A stretch of 47,934 nucleotides of DNA from Spirochaetaceae bacterium (GCA_017453745.1 JAFTEH010000125.1:1-47934); one strand, 5' to 3'; shown: positions 16,546 through 26,049, counted from the stretch's first letter. A program made the numbers and translations. Notes: a model not told the origin generated them from the sequence alone.

Positions 16546-17937
16546 TTACACTCTTTTTACCAACCAAACCCCTTTTTTATAATGATACACGCAAATAATA
16601 AAGTGCGCAAGTTCAGCAAGTATGTATGAAAACCACACTACAACAAGCGGCAAATGTAACACCACAACCATTATAAAAAGACAGGGAAGTTGAACAAGCC
16701 AGGTAGAACCAATTGTAGAATACAAAAGTGGTCGAGTATGTCCAGAACCTGAAAAAACAGTTTGTAATCCCACCGTAAATGAGAGCGGAACAAAAGAAAC
16801 TGCTAAAATTCGAACCATACTAACTCCTTCGTTAATGACTTCTGGATCAGTAAAAAAGAATGACAATATTGATTTTGGAAAAGCTAAAATAATAAGCGTA
16901 ATACTTGACGCTAATATACAACAAACGCAGGCTGCAATGACAGCGGTTCTTTTTGCTTCATCTGTTTCATTCCGTCCAAGATGATGTCCTATAATTGTTG
17001 CACCCGCCATATTAAACCCAAATAAGGGAACCAAAGCTAAGCCCGAAATTTTTGCACCGACACCTGAAAGCGCTGTTGCCACATCCCCATACTGACTAAT
17101 AAGTTTCATCATCAAAGTCATAAAAAACTGTCGCACAAATAGGTTAAAACCAGATGGAATTCCTATTCGTAAGAGGTCGAAATCAACACGCTTGTTTAAG
17201 TGTAAAAGACCAGGAATACTAATACTAATAGCTTTTCGATGCGAAATTAGCAATACAAAACCAATTAAAAAACTTATGGTGATTGAAATAACTGTTGCAA
17301 GAGCGGCTCCGAATGGACCAAGTCCCAAACCATGTATCGTAAAAGGCAATGTAATAAAGCCTAACTTATTAATATTGTCAAAAATAAAAATAGGATCAAG
17401 AACAAAGTTTATAAACCCAGAAAAAATCATAATTTTCATAGGAGTTTTTGTATCATCGGTGCAACGAAATATAGTATTCACTGAATATGATGAAAAAGCC
17501 AATGGTAAAAAGAAAATCCGTAACCAACCATAGTCAAGTGCATGTTGAATAACTTGCTCATCACTCGTGTAAAAACGAATCAATGGTTTAATAAAAATCG
17601 ATAAAAGGACTGCAGAGATTATAGCAAGTACAATTTTAAAAGTAATCGTTTGTTCGGCAATAATTTTAGTACGCTCTATATCATTTCGTCCAAAACTTTG
17701 GGATATCATAGCAACAGAACTAGCACCGGCGACTTCATTCAATATGGTAAACATTTGTAATAACACCGAAAAGATTGTTACCCCAGAAACAGCTGCCTGA
17801 GAATATTGACCAATCCATGCCATGTCCACCATATCGTAAAAACTTTGAAGTGCCATTGCAATCATTGTAGGGTATGCAAGGTTCCAAAGTTGTGAGGCAA
17901 TATCCCTTTTAGTTGTAGACTTGACTACATCGCTCAT
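16546..17937 (-). CDS. MATE family multidrug/Na+ (or H+) antiporter
   Basis: Inner-membrane exporter of 463 residues with about twelve hydrophobic helices. MATE features seen: LWNLAYPTMIAMALQSFYDMVDMAWIG at the N-terminus, AVSGVTIF, GFNMAGATIIGHHLG in the second half and SGSGHTRP in the helix 10 region. Substrate cannot be predicted. The start is the ATG at 17937 (AAGGA 7-8 bases upstream). A GTG 30 bases further upstream, at 17967, lies at the -10 (TATAAT at 17959-17964) and is ruled out. It is a single-gene unit with its own promoter. Confidence 0.9.
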   Translation of the reverse strand: MSDVVKSTTKRDIASQLWNLAYPTMIAMALQSFYDMVDMAWIGQYSQAAVSGVTIFSVLLQMFTILNEVAGASSVAMISQSFGRNDIERTKIIAEQTITFKIVLAIISAVLLSIFIKPLIRFYTSDEQVIQHALDYGWLRIFFLPLAFSSYSVNTIFRCTDDTKTPMKIMIFSGFINFVLDPIFIFDNINKLGFITLPFTIHGLGLGPFGAALATVISITISFLIGFVLLISHRKAISISIPGLLHLNKRVDFDLLRIGIPSGFNLFVRQFFMTLMMKLISQYGDVATALSGVGAKISGLALVPLFGFNMAGATIIGHHLGRNETDEAKRTAVIAACVCCILASSITLIILAFPKSILSFFFTDPEVINEGVSMVRILAVSFVPLSFTVGLQTVFSGSGHTRPLLYSTIGSTWLVQLPCLFIMVVVLHLPLVVVWFSYILAELAHFIICVYHYKKGVWLVKRV

Positions 17938-17958
17938 TGTATAATCCTTAAAGTGGGG

Positions 17959-17986
17959 ATTATACACAAAAAGAAAAAAAAATCAA
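17959..17986 (-). promoter_or_regulatory. Promoter of the MATE gene
   Basis: Minus strand TTGATT (17981-17986), 16-base spacer, TATAAT (17959-17964). The predicted leader of about 15 bases includes AAGGA. Confidence 0.7.
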
Positions 17987-18010
17987 TGAAAATGTCGAAA
18001 AGCCTAGAAA

Positions 18011-18865
18011 CTATAAGGTAAAGCGAACACCCGAGCGTATCTTGTAAAATGTTGGAAAGGTTGCTGCGGTATTTATCATTGGGAAAGACATTAATGAAAC
18101 TTCGACAAGCGTATACCAAGCCATATCATAAAAAATGTGGTGAGTCAACCCTGCTGACAGAGAAATCGCTCCCAGAGTAAAAGACTGAGATCCATCATGG
18201 TGGAGTATCCTAAACACACAAGTAAAAGGAAAGCGAAAGGGAGAGCCTTTACTAAATACTTCAAAATTAAGTCCTATGTCTGTTAAACTTGAAAGCATTT
18301 CTTGTGGATCTTTACTATATGATCGTGTATACTGGTCTACACTGAGACTGAACATAGTTTGTCCAAGCCGTGCTCCAATTTCAAATCGGCCATTATTAAT
18401 AAAGACAGCACTCCCCTTCTTCCCTGTTGCTAATGAAAAATCAATATCAAAAAGAGCAAAAAAACCATTGTCAAGATTTACCCCCATACCAATTCCAAAA
18501 CCTGGCTGAATAGGAGAAACCAAGCCCTTATTTGTACTGCCGGTACCATTATTCAAAACGCTTATCGAAGGTCCTATTTCAAAAAAAATATTCCTTGTAG
18601 AAAAATTTAAGCGAGGTTTAAGTAAATTTCCAATAAAAGGGGTTCTCTGAAGGGTAAAGGTAGCAGAAACCATTTCTGTAAATGCACCAGAAACCTTTAT
18701 ATCAAATCCAAAATCGGGAACCTTGCTATTAAAGGTTCCATCATCGTTTATACCAATATTATTGATATTAATACCTATTTCCATATCTATTGCGTATACA
18801 TGAGATGAAAGCAAAATAAAAAGAAAAAATACAAAACAGCTTTGAACTATTTTACTGGATTTCAT
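18011..18865 (-). CDS. Exported protein, probable outer-membrane beta-barrel (284 residues)
   Basis: Not assigned to a named family. Residues 1-26 are a signal peptide ending HVYA. The mature part alternates polar and hydrophobic residues with many Gly, Phe and Ser, and ends KIRSGVRFTL, which suggests a beta-barrel in the outer membrane. The start is the ATG at 18865, 7 bases after GGCGG, and directly yields the signal peptide; an earlier in-frame ATG would add 22 residues that hide it. The A of this ATG is the last base of the upstream gene's stop codon (TAATG), so translation is coupled and the two proteins probably work together. Confidence 0.75.
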   Translation of the reverse strand: MKSSKIVQSCFVFFLFILLSSHVYAIDMEIGININNIGINDDGTFNSKVPDFGFDIKVSGAFTEMVSATFTLQRTPFIGNLLKPRLNFSTRNIFFEIGPSISVLNNGTGSTNKGLVSPIQPGFGIGMGVNLDNGFFALFDIDFSLATGKKGSAVFINNGRFEIGARLGQTMFSLSVDQYTRSYSKDPQEMLSSLTDIGLNFEVFSKGSPFRFPFTCVFRILHHDGSQSFTLGAISLSAGLTHHIFYDMAWYTLVEVSLMSFPMINTAATFPTFYKIRSGVRFTL

Positions 18866-20028
18866 TAATGTACCGCCTTTAACTGAATGCTTATTGAAAA
18901 AACATCCAGTGGTTTGATTTGATAAGCGCATGGGTATATATTTACGCGTGTATCTAAACGATAGTTTGAAAATGCATAGCTAAAAAATGGGGAAGCGATA
19001 ATTGCCTCTTTCCTCGTATATGTTCCCATAGGGTTTGTCGGGTCTGTTGAAATGTAAAATCCAACACCTGCTTCATAATTTTTAACTTCTAAATTACCAC
19101 CAGCAATCTTAATACCGAAACCAAGTAAAGTCTTATTTCCACTAGGCGTAAAAACATCTTTTACACCGTCTGGACTTGCAAGAAAAAAAGGAACAGTAAC
19201 GCTAAGATTTTCTGATGTAATTCGCGGTTCAATAAGCGCATAGAGATATTTAAGAAAGTCAGCGCTTGTTGTGATAGGAAATGCAAGGTCTTTAATACCA
19301 AAATCAACAAACAATTCATAACCCGATGGTAAGATAAAAACACCGGTAAAACCAGTGCGTAATGATGTTTTTCTTATGTCTTTGAAAAAAGTTGCCCCTA
19401 AAAAAGCATTTATACTTCCACTTGCAAATGTATACCCGAATCGAAAATCAGTAGAAATACTAAAGTCAGTCGAAGGCTTCCCATTCCAGTATACATAACC
19501 TGCGAGGTAAAACGGCAAATATTTTAAATCGCCATATATCGAAAATCCCACACCAGATATGTTTAACTCAGGTTTAAATATTGAAGTGGGAAAGGATTCA
19601 TAAAAAAAATAGCTACGCATCCGTGCCTTAGTTAGTTCTATTAATAGCTTATCTGAATTAAGTTCATCATAGTTCCCATAAAAAAGCGTCAAATACACAT
19701 TTTTATTTTTCATGTTTGGAAACGCAAGAATGGCACTATCAAAATGACCAGAAAGCATTGTACTTTGTGCTCGTGTCTCTGCATTGGGATGAAAACCTTT
19801 TGGAATTTCCATTGTATTTAATTTTACTTCAAAGTCGGTACTAAAATAGGCTTGGGGAAAAACCTGTAAATTAAATCCTATCTTTGCTCTTGAAGGCAAA
19901 TCAAAAAAAGGTCCGACCTTTTTGAACCGCAAGTCTGTCAAAAGTTCCCAATACGGAATAAATGAAACTTGACTAAAGGCATTAAAAATCAAAAAAAATG
20001 ATAATGTAATTGTAAAAAGTTTTTTCAT
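18865..20028 (-). CDS. Exported protein, probable outer-membrane beta-barrel (387 residues)
   Basis: No family recognised. A signal peptide occupies residues 1-18 (MKKLFTITLSFFLIFNAFSQ). The rest has the rhythm of amphipathic strands separated by turns (GYTFASGSINAFLGATFF, TGFTGVFILPSGYELFVDFG). The ATG at 20028 is chosen because it yields this signal peptide and has GGGAA upstream. The open frame continues 84 codons further upstream across the divergent DUF2225 promoter, which is not credible coding sequence. It is paired with the 284-residue protein through a TAATG overlap. Treponemes have many poorly annotated outer-membrane proteins, so surface exposure is possible but unproven. Confidence 0.75.
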   Translation of the reverse strand: MKKLFTITLSFFLIFNAFSQVSFIPYWELLTDLRFKKVGPFFDLPSRAKIGFNLQVFPQAYFSTDFEVKLNTMEIPKGFHPNAETRAQSTMLSGHFDSAILAFPNMKNKNVYLTLFYGNYDELNSDKLLIELTKARMRSYFFYESFPTSIFKPELNISGVGFSIYGDLKYLPFYLAGYVYWNGKPSTDFSISTDFRFGYTFASGSINAFLGATFFKDIRKTSLRTGFTGVFILPSGYELFVDFGIKDLAFPITTSADFLKYLYALIEPRITSENLSVTVPFFLASPDGVKDVFTPSGNKTLLGFGIKIAGGNLEVKNYEAGVGFYISTDPTNPMGTYTRKEAIIASPFFSYAFSNYRLDTRVNIYPCAYQIKPLDVFSISIQLKAVH

Positions 20029-20125
20029 AAACAGTTCCCACTCAGACTTAGTCTTATTGTCGGCAAAATAGGGGATAAATTCAAGTGGTTTTGCATTTTT
20101 TAGAACACCTGCTATCAATAAAGGC

Positions 20126-20154
20126 TTGAATAAAAATGTATTATGCCATACAAT
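20126..20154 (+). promoter_or_regulatory. Promoter of the DUF2225 gene
   Basis: TTGAAT (20126-20131), 17-base spacer, TACAAT (20149-20154). The ATG at 20161 is 6 bases after the -10, exactly where transcription should start. Confidence 0.7.
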
Positions 20155-20160
20155 ATGAGC

Positions 20161-21039
20161 ATGATTCGGCGCAGAGAAAAGGAAGAAGTTGAACAAAAAA
20201 TAGGTAACATCACCTATTACGGTAAAGATCAGTATGAATGTCCTGTGTGTAAAACCAAATTCAAAAAAGAAGAACTCCATCAGGGCGGTGGACGCTTAAT
20301 TGCTGGGGACCTCACTGACGAGCTTCACCGATTATATACCCCTTCGGTAAAATACGGCGAGGTAATTCCACTCATTTACCAAATTGTAGTGTGTCCCAAA
20401 TGTTTATATGCAAGTTTTCCAGCAGACTTTCGATTACCAAGTACTGCGGTCATTGAAAAATTATTTGCCCAGATGCAAAACCGCTCCATTTCAATAAAAC
20501 GCTTTTTCCCTACCTTGCGCTTTAATGAACTCCGCACCATTAATGAAGGAGCAGCGTCATACTATTTGGCAATTTTATGCTATGAACTATTTGATAAAAA
20601 ATTTTCTCCTACAGTAAAACAGGCTATATGTTCCCTACGAGCAGGTTGGCTTTTTAACAACCTAGACGAAAAGAGGCCAGGTGAAAACTATGCCTACATA
20701 GCGCAACTCTTTTTGAAAAAAGCAACATTTTTGTATAGAAAAGCACTTATCAATGAGCAAAAAGGGATAGAGATTATGTCAAATGCAAAAAATCTCGGTC
20801 CCGATACCGACAAAAACTACGGGTATGATGGGGTATTGTATCTGGTAGCCCTACTCCAATATAAATACGGTTCTCGTACCGATATGGAGGCTCGCACAAA
20901 AGAATTGATGCGCCAAAAAGGAACCCTCGCAAAAATGTTTGGCTTAGGAAAAACAACCAAAGAAAAGCCCGGTCCCTTACTGGAATTAGCTCGAGACCTT
21001 TACGATAAGTTAAAAGAAGAATTACACGAAGAAGAATAA
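20161..21039 (+). CDS. DUF2225 family protein with two CxxC motifs
   Basis: Protein of 292 residues with YECPVCKTKF near 25-34 and VVCPKCLYASFP near 77-88. These two CxxC pairs form a likely zinc-ribbon type site, a pattern shared by DUF2225 proteins of Firmicutes and spirochaetes. The C-terminal two thirds are helical and TPR-like (YYLAILCYELF, RAGWLFNNLDEKRPGENYAY). No signal peptide, so cytoplasmic. The start at 20161 is inferred from the promoter: the in-frame ATG at 20143 lies between -35 and -10 and cannot be transcribed from it. The function is unknown. Confidence 0.85.
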   Translation: MIRRREKEEVEQKIGNITYYGKDQYECPVCKTKFKKEELHQGGGRLIAGDLTDELHRLYTPSVKYGEVIPLIYQIVVCPKCLYASFPADFRLPSTAVIEKLFAQMQNRSISIKRFFPTLRFNELRTINEGAASYYLAILCYELFDKKFSPTVKQAICSLRAGWLFNNLDEKRPGENYAYIAQLFLKKATFLYRKALINEQKGIEIMSNAKNLGPDTDKNYGYDGVLYLVALLQYKYGSRTDMEARTKELMRQKGTLAKMFGLGKTTKEKPGPLLELARDLYDKLKEELHEEE

Positions 21040-21108
21040 GAACACTTCCCCACACAATTCGATACATGCACTATTCCTGTAGCGTAAAGGCTCATTACCG
21101 CGTGTGCA

Positions 21109-22323
21109 CTAATGACTTAATTGCTGTATAATATGTAAAATAACTTTAATACATTTTTGCATGGAAGATGTTGGTATACACTCATATCGCCCATGAAAAT
21201 TAAAGCCACCAGTAAAAATATTTGGGCAAGGCAATCCCATATAAGACAAGCGTGCTCCATCGGTACCGCCTCTAATCGGTTGTATAATGGGTTCAATACC
21301 ACAAGCTTCAAAAGCCGTTTTTGCCAAATCGATAATTTCTAAATGGGCTTCAATTTTTTCACGCATGTTATAGTAGGTATCTTTTACGGTTAATTCAGCA
21401 ACACTACCGTACTTTATATTAATAAAATCAATAGCACTTTTAAGTAAGGATTTTTTTTGTTCAAACTTTTCTTTTGAATGATCCCTAATAATATAATTAA
21501 GGTGAGCGGTATCGACCGTCCCCGATAATTCATTTAACAAAAAAAATCCCTCATATCCGTCTGTATATTCAGGGCGTTCTGCCACAGGTAAACAACTATG
21601 TAAGTCAAAAGCAATTTCAAGTGCATTTTTCATTATATTTTTTGCAGCACCGGGGTGCACATTTCTACCAGTAATTGTTACTTTAGCAGTCGCAGCATTA
21701 AAATTTTCGTACTCCAATTCACCAATACAACTACCATCAATGGTGTAGGCAAAATCGGCGCCAAATCTTTTAACATCAAAATGATCAGCACCTCGCCCAA
21801 TTTCTTCGTCTGGGGTAAAAGCAATTTTTATAGCACCGTGCGGAACCTCTGGATGTTCCACTAAATACTGCGCCACTTCCATAATAATAGTAATACCTGC
21901 CTTATCGTCACTACCAAGCAATGTATTTCCATCTGTTACAATAAGTTCTTCACCAACAAGTGTATTCAGTATAGGAAAATCCTTTACAGACATCGTATAC
22001 TTTTCATTCAGCACAATATCTCCGCCGGTATAGGTAAACACACGCGGATTACAACATTTTCCGTCTAAATCAGGGGCTGTATCTAAGTGAGCAATGAGGC
22101 CGAGTGTTTTTTTTCCCTGTACTGTTGCAGGAATTTCTGCATACACATAACCATTAGGCTCATGCACTGCTGAAATTCCTAGTTCAGTTAATTCCTGCAC
22201 TAAAAGCGCACCGAGTTCTAGTTGTCCCTTTGTACTCGGGACTGCCGTTGATGCATCATCTGATTTTGTATCAATCGAAATATATTTTTTAAATCGGTCT
22301 ACAAAAGAAACATATCTACCCAT
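21109..22323 (-). CDS. pepT: Peptidase T (tripeptide aminopeptidase)
   Basis: Cytoplasmic dizinc peptidase of the M20B family, 404 residues, removing N-terminal residues from tripeptides. Metal-site and catalytic motifs are present: LIAHLDTAPD (His and the following Asp), LLGSDDKAGI (bridging Asp), AFTPDEEIGRG (catalytic Glu and metal Glu), TIDGS and near the C-terminus FNFHGRYECIP. IRGGTDGARLS is the substrate-binding loop. GAGG lies 7 bases before the ATG at 22323. Peptide use suits a host-associated treponeme. It is convergent with the DUF2225 gene; the 69-base gap shows no clear terminator. Confidence 0.96.
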   Translation of the reverse strand: MGRYVSFVDRFKKYISIDTKSDDASTAVPSTKGQLELGALLVQELTELGISAVHEPNGYVYAEIPATVQGKKTLGLIAHLDTAPDLDGKCCNPRVFTYTGGDIVLNEKYTMSVKDFPILNTLVGEELIVTDGNTLLGSDDKAGITIIMEVAQYLVEHPEVPHGAIKIAFTPDEEIGRGADHFDVKRFGADFAYTIDGSCIGELEYENFNAATAKVTITGRNVHPGAAKNIMKNALEIAFDLHSCLPVAERPEYTDGYEGFFLLNELSGTVDTAHLNYIIRDHSKEKFEQKKSLLKSAIDFINIKYGSVAELTVKDTYYNMREKIEAHLEIIDLAKTAFEACGIEPIIQPIRGGTDGARLSYMGLPCPNIFTGGFNFHGRYECIPTSSMQKCIKVILHIIQQLSH

Positions 22324-22351
22324 ATCATTTCCTCACTTTCATTTCAGGAAA

Positions 22352-22421
22352 CTTCTAAAAACACATCTCAATGCTTTGCTGCCCTGTCAGCGTTTTTAGA
22401 AGTATCTTTGAAAATGCGATG
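22352..22421 (+). repeat. Dispersed palindromic-ended repeat, copy B
   Basis: CTTCTAAAAAC at 22352-22362 and GTTTTTAGAAG at 22392-22402 are perfect inverted ends around a centre containing GCTGCCCTGTCA. It continues TATCTTTGAAAATGCGATG, as in copy A. A further half copy (GTTTTTAGAAGTGCCCTTT) is at 22482-22500. It lies between the pepT start and the mreB end. Confidence 0.75.
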
Positions 22422-22593
22422 TTTAGAACCCTGTCATTTCAAGGCTCCGATGCTACACTTCATACAATTTTTACACTTTGAGTTTTTAGAAGTGCCCTTT
22501 AGAACACTTTTACAATACGAGCAAAGATAAAAGATAAGCACATTACACCCATCTTTTACACTACCCGAATCCCTCGTGTAAAATAACATTTCA

Positions 22594-23628
22594 CTAATTA
22601 TTTAAATTATCATATAAACTACGCCCTTGATTTATCTTTCGATTTACTTCGTAGTATCGACCGGCCCCGATTGCAACACATTCAAGGGGCTTTTCAGCTA
22701 ACATAACAGGCACTCGTGTTTCCTGCGAAATGAGCGTTTGCAAACCCTTGAGCAGAGAACCTCCACCAGTCATTACAATTCCTCGTTCAACAATATCTGC
22801 TGTTAATTCAGGTGGGGTTTCTCCAAGCGTTCGTTTAATCTCTTCTACAATTTGGTTAATAGGTTCTTTTAATGCTTCACGCACTTCAGCAGAATCAATT
22901 TCCAAACGACGCGGCAAGCCAGTAATAGCGTCAGTTCCCTTAATCTCTACTTTTTCAATATTTTTATCAGGGGTGGCATTACCAATACTTATTTTTACAC
23001 GCTCTGCAGTTTGCTCACCAATGATTAAGTTATCGACCTGTCGTACATGTTTTACAATGGCCTTGTCAAATTCATCACCGCCAACGCGTATTGCATTAGT
23101 GACAACCATATCCCCCAGCGAAATAACCGAAACTTCAGCAGTACCCCCACCAATATCGCAAATCATATTGCCTGCAGGCTCATGTATTGGTATATTGGCC
23201 CCAATAGCGGCGGCTAAGGATTCTTCTAGCACTTTTACTTCACCTGCACCTGCTTTTAATGCACTATCATTTACAGCACGGCGCTCCACATCGGTAATGC
23301 AACTGGGGATACCGATAACCATACGCGGTTTTATGAGGCGATGGTGTGGCATTATTTTAGATATAAAATATTTTATCATTTTTTCGGTTGTATCCATATC
23401 TGCAATGACACCATCTTTTAGCGGTCTAATCGCCATGATATTGCCTGGTGTTTTCCAGAGCATTTTTTTTGCATCTTCACCAACAGCAACAACCCTATTA
23501 GTACCTTTTTCTACAGCAACTACCGAAGGCTCATTTATAACCACACCCTTGTCTGGCATATAAATAAGCGTATTACATGTTCCTAAATCAATTCCAATAT
23601 CAGCGGCAAATCGTGTCCAAAACCCCAT
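22594..23628 (-). CDS. mreB: Rod-shape/cytoskeletal protein MreB
   Basis: Actin-like ATPase of 344 residues organising cell-wall synthesis at the inner membrane. Phosphate-binding loops are visible: [14 protein letters not shown] (phosphate 1), [16 protein letters not shown] (phosphate 2) and [11 protein letters not shown] (adenosine loop), plus [21 protein letters not shown] is about 8 bases before the ATG at 23628. The usual mreC/mreD genes are not adjacent; instead a TPR membrane protein gene ends 64 bases upstream. The long minus-strand order TPR-mreB suggests a possible shared transcript. Confidence 0.97.
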   Translation of the reverse strand: MGFWTRFAADIGIDLGTCNTLIYMPDKGVVINEPSVVAVEKGTNRVVAVGEDAKKMLWKTPGNIMAIRPLKDGVIADMDTTEKMIKYFISKIMPHHRLIKPRMVIGIPSCITDVERRAVNDSALKAGAGEVKVLEESLAAAIGANIPIHEPAGNMICDIGGGTAEVSVISLGDMVVTNAIRVGGDEFDKAIVKHVRQVDNLIIGEQTAERVKISIGNATPDKNIEKVEIKGTDAITGLPRRLEIDSAEVREALKEPINQIVEEIKRTLGETPPELTADIVERGIVMTGGGSLLKGLQTLISQETRVPVMLAEKPLECVAIGAGRYYEVNRKINQGRSLYDNLNN

Positions 23629-23692
23629 GTTTATAACCCTTCTCGTATAATTTCAAAAACAGCAAATAATTACATTACTGCATAAGAAATTG

Positions 23693-24619
23693 TTAGTTTA
23701 ATGATAATTTTTCAAGCGACCGTGCATGTAGGGGATTTGCTTTTAACGCATTTCTCCACTCGGCTCGCGCACGCACAACATCGCCCAAATATTCATATAC
23801 AACACCCAAGCCGTAGTACGCATCAGCATACGTATCATCTATACGCAAGATGTCTTGATATGTAGCACGAGCTTTATCGTATAAGTTTTCACTCAAATAT
23901 ATTTCGGCTAACAAAGACTTACAATCCAACTGTACAAGCATATCCCGAGCCTTTTCTGTAACTTCGGTTAAATACATTTTGGCCTTATCGTAATTTTGTA
24001 TAGCAAAATAGTTTTTCGCTAGAGCATACAATAAAAACTCATCTGTATCATCGCTTAGCTGTTCCGTAAAAGCCGAAATAGCTCTTTCAGTTTCCCCAAG
24101 TTGCGAATATGCCATACCACGAAATGCATGTAAATCTTCAAACTCATAACCGAGTTCTGCCACCTTTTCCAAATAGGCAGCTGCTAAATCATAGTAAAAT
24201 TCGCCCTTTTGGTAATACGCCTTTCCCAAAATATAGTATAATCGTGGCAATTCTTTTTCATCAATCAAATGAATTGCCTTACGCAAAGAACGAATACAGT
24301 CATCAATATACACTAATAAATCAGTTTCGCTCGTTTGTGCAGAAGCAATATAGTAAGTAGCAAACCCTCTCAGTGCGTGCATACGAGCATCAAAAGGTTT
24401 TACCTCCAACACACGGTCAGCCAATGTTCTCACAGAATCATACTCATGTGCGTCCCAGGCTTGTTGTAACTCCGCATCTGTAGGCATATTTCCATACTTT
24501 TTGTTATATCGTATGATAAAAAACAGAGACAGTCCTACGAGCAACAACAAAACCAAAACAGCGAGAACAACAAAACCAAAAGAGTACTTTTTTGTTGACA
24601 CAAGCCGTAATTTGCCCAT
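23693..24619 (-). CDS. Membrane-anchored TPR protein (308 residues)
   Basis: One N-terminal membrane segment (about residues 14-34, GFVVLAVLVLLLLVGLSLFF) followed by a domain made of several TPR units, for example YYILGKAYYQKGEFYYDLAA, AFRGMAYSQLGETERAISAF and AYYGLGVVYEYLGDVVRARA. The orientation (few basic residues outside, long domain after the helix) fits either side of the membrane. TPRs bind proteins, so a role as an envelope-assembly scaffold near MreB is plausible but inferred from position only. The start at 24619 has only a weak Shine-Dalgarno sequence. Confidence 0.82.
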   Translation of the reverse strand: MGKLRLVSTKKYSFGFVVLAVLVLLLLVGLSLFFIIRYNKKYGNMPTDAELQQAWDAHEYDSVRTLADRVLEVKPFDARMHALRGFATYYIASAQTSETDLLVYIDDCIRSLRKAIHLIDEKELPRLYYILGKAYYQKGEFYYDLAAAYLEKVAELGYEFEDLHAFRGMAYSQLGETERAISAFTEQLSDDTDEFLLYALAKNYFAIQNYDKAKMYLTEVTEKARDMLVQLDCKSLLAEIYLSENLYDKARATYQDILRIDDTYADAYYGLGVVYEYLGDVVRARAEWRNALKANPLHARSLEKLSLN

Positions 24620-24823
24620 ACTGTTTTAACACCTATCCCTTTATAAAAATACACCTATTAAAAATCGTGGGTCTTATTATCAGAACCACAACTTACCATA
24701 AATTGCCTTGTCCATTGTAATGATAATCACGAAAAAAACAAGTATGTACGCAAAATCAAAAAGCAAGCCCTTGGTGTACACACCCATACAAGCGAGCATC
24801 ATAGTGCACATACAAACGAATAC

Positions 24824-25987
24824 TTATAAGGTTTGAATTGTTGCACCATTATCAGTTTTTACAATATAAGCAACGGGCAAAAAACCAAAGCATTGTTCAT
24901 AGGCTTTTGCACGCCCTGTAAAAAGGGGTACCTGTTCCTCTTTCAGAAGAGAATATGTACAACCTCCAAAGCCCTTACCCGTGAGACGCGCACAAACAAA
25001 GCTATCCTGATCACTCGTTTCAGATAATTCAGTTGTACGCTTAACTAACCAATCTAACTCTGGGGCAGAAATTTCAAACCTATCACGCAAACCCTCATGT
25101 GAGCGAGCCACAAGTCGCGTGAAAGCTTGACTATCCCCTTTTTCAAGGGCTTTTACCGCTGAATCAATACCAGCAGATTCGCGTATGACATATACAACAC
25201 GACGCTTCACCGATTCTGGAATGTCTACTTCTTGTAAAAAATCTTCAGTTAGGTTACGCATATTGCGCGGCGAATCGGGATGCTTTTTTACCAGTTCATA
25301 GGCATTTACACATTCTTGAATTCGAGCATTTAGTTCATCACGAGCAATCGCATGTGGAATTTTAGAATCTGTCAAAACTATCGAATATCCCTCAGGCGGA
25401 AACTGGCAATATGATACTGTTTTCTTTCGATATTCTGTTCTTATACACATGCCTGCCTTTGCAAAAAGAGCAGTGTATATATCCGCTCTGTGTGCATGAG
25501 AATTAAGCGCCTGTATATTTGCATATTCTAAAATATCAGCAAGTTCACTTATAGTAATTTCTGGAGCAAAAATTTGACGAATTGCAAGCCCTGTCGCAAC
25601 TTTTAAAGCATTCGGTGTGCCTAAACCTGCGTCTGAAGGAATTTCTGAAAGAATCGTAAAATTAAGACCCGAAATTTCAAAACCATGGTCTAAAAATGCT
25701 GAAATAACGGCTTTGACGGAATTAGCCCAACGGTCCTCTTTTTTGTAACGCAAACTAGTAATAGAAATCTTTCTCCGTTCATCAAGTGAAACAGAATATA
25801 AGCGAAAATTTGTGTCAGAGCGTCTTGAAGCGCATAATTGAAGTTGTCTATTGATAGCTACCGAAAGTGTATCATCTTGTGCGAACCAAAGATGCTCTCC
25901 TAAAATGTGAAAGCGACCAGGAGCCGTAGCAATAACCTCTGGCTGATCTCCATATTCATAGGTATGGTATGGAATAATCTTTTGCAT
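24824..25987 (-). CDS. Galactokinase-like GHMP kinase with altered sugar-binding motif
   Basis: GHMP-superfamily sugar kinase of 387 residues, most like galactokinase: GRFHILGEH near residues 25-33, a phosphate-loop region SDAGLGTPNALK, a probable catalytic Asp in RADIYTALFAKAG and the C-terminal GKGFGGCTYSL. True galactokinases read GEHTDY at the first motif, where Glu, His and Asp hold galactose, and GLSSSA in the phosphate loop. Here they are GEHLWF and GLGTPN, so the sugar-contact Asp and the Ser pair are missing. The protein may phosphorylate another sugar, bind without catalysis, or be a treponeme-specific variant. The ATG at 25987 lies 6 bases after a promoter -10 and has no Shine-Dalgarno sequence. 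Confidence 0.8.
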   Translation of the reverse strand: MQKIIPYHTYEYGDQPEVIATAPGRFHILGEHLWFAQDDTLSVAINRQLQLCASRRSDTNFRLYSVSLDERRKISITSLRYKKEDRWANSVKAVISAFLDHGFEISGLNFTILSEIPSDAGLGTPNALKVATGLAIRQIFAPEITISELADILEYANIQALNSHAHRADIYTALFAKAGMCIRTEYRKKTVSYCQFPPEGYSIVLTDSKIPHAIARDELNARIQECVNAYELVKKHPDSPRNMRNLTEDFLQEVDIPESVKRRVVYVIRESAGIDSAVKALEKGDSQAFTRLVARSHEGLRDRFEISAPELDWLVKRTTELSETSDQDSFVCARLTGKGFGGCTYSLLKEEQVPLFTGRAKAYEQCFGFLPVAYIVKTDNGATIQTL

Positions 25988-25993
25988 GTGCTG

Positions 25994-26022
25994 ATTATAC
26001 TAAATCTATTGAAAAAAATCAA
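25994..26022 (-). promoter_or_regulatory. Promoter of the galactokinase-like gene
   Basis: Minus strand TTGATT (26017-26022), 17-base spacer, TATAAT (25994-25999). Only 6 bases separate it from the ATG at 25987. Its -35 interlocks with the divergent lnt -35 in the palindrome TTGAAAAAAATCAA (26009-26022). Confidence 0.75.
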
Positions 26023-26036
26023 TGGTTTACTATAAT
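26009..26036 (+). promoter_or_regulatory. Promoter of lnt
   Basis: TTGAAA (26009-26014), 16-base spacer, TATAAT (26031-26036). The ATG at 26050 is 13 bases downstream, with no Shine-Dalgarno sequence. Confidence 0.7.
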
Positions 26037-26049
26037 TTTGTGACGCATT

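Noticed and set aside
20029-20280. N-terminal extension of the 387-residue exported protein by 84 codons
   Set aside because: It crosses the divergent promoter of the DUF2225 gene, has no ribosome site and would bury a good signal peptide.
22324-22593. Small gene in the pepT-mreB spacer
   Set aside because: The spacer is repeat-derived (copies B and the half copy) and has no frame with a start and ribosome site.
22730-23563. Long reading frame on the strand opposite mreB
   Set aside because: It is a shadow of the conserved MreB codons; it has no known similarity and no ribosome site.
24620-24823. Possible RNA gene between the TPR gene and the galactokinase-like gene
   Set aside because: The sequence shows no strong stems, promoter or terminator; it appears to be a plain spacer.
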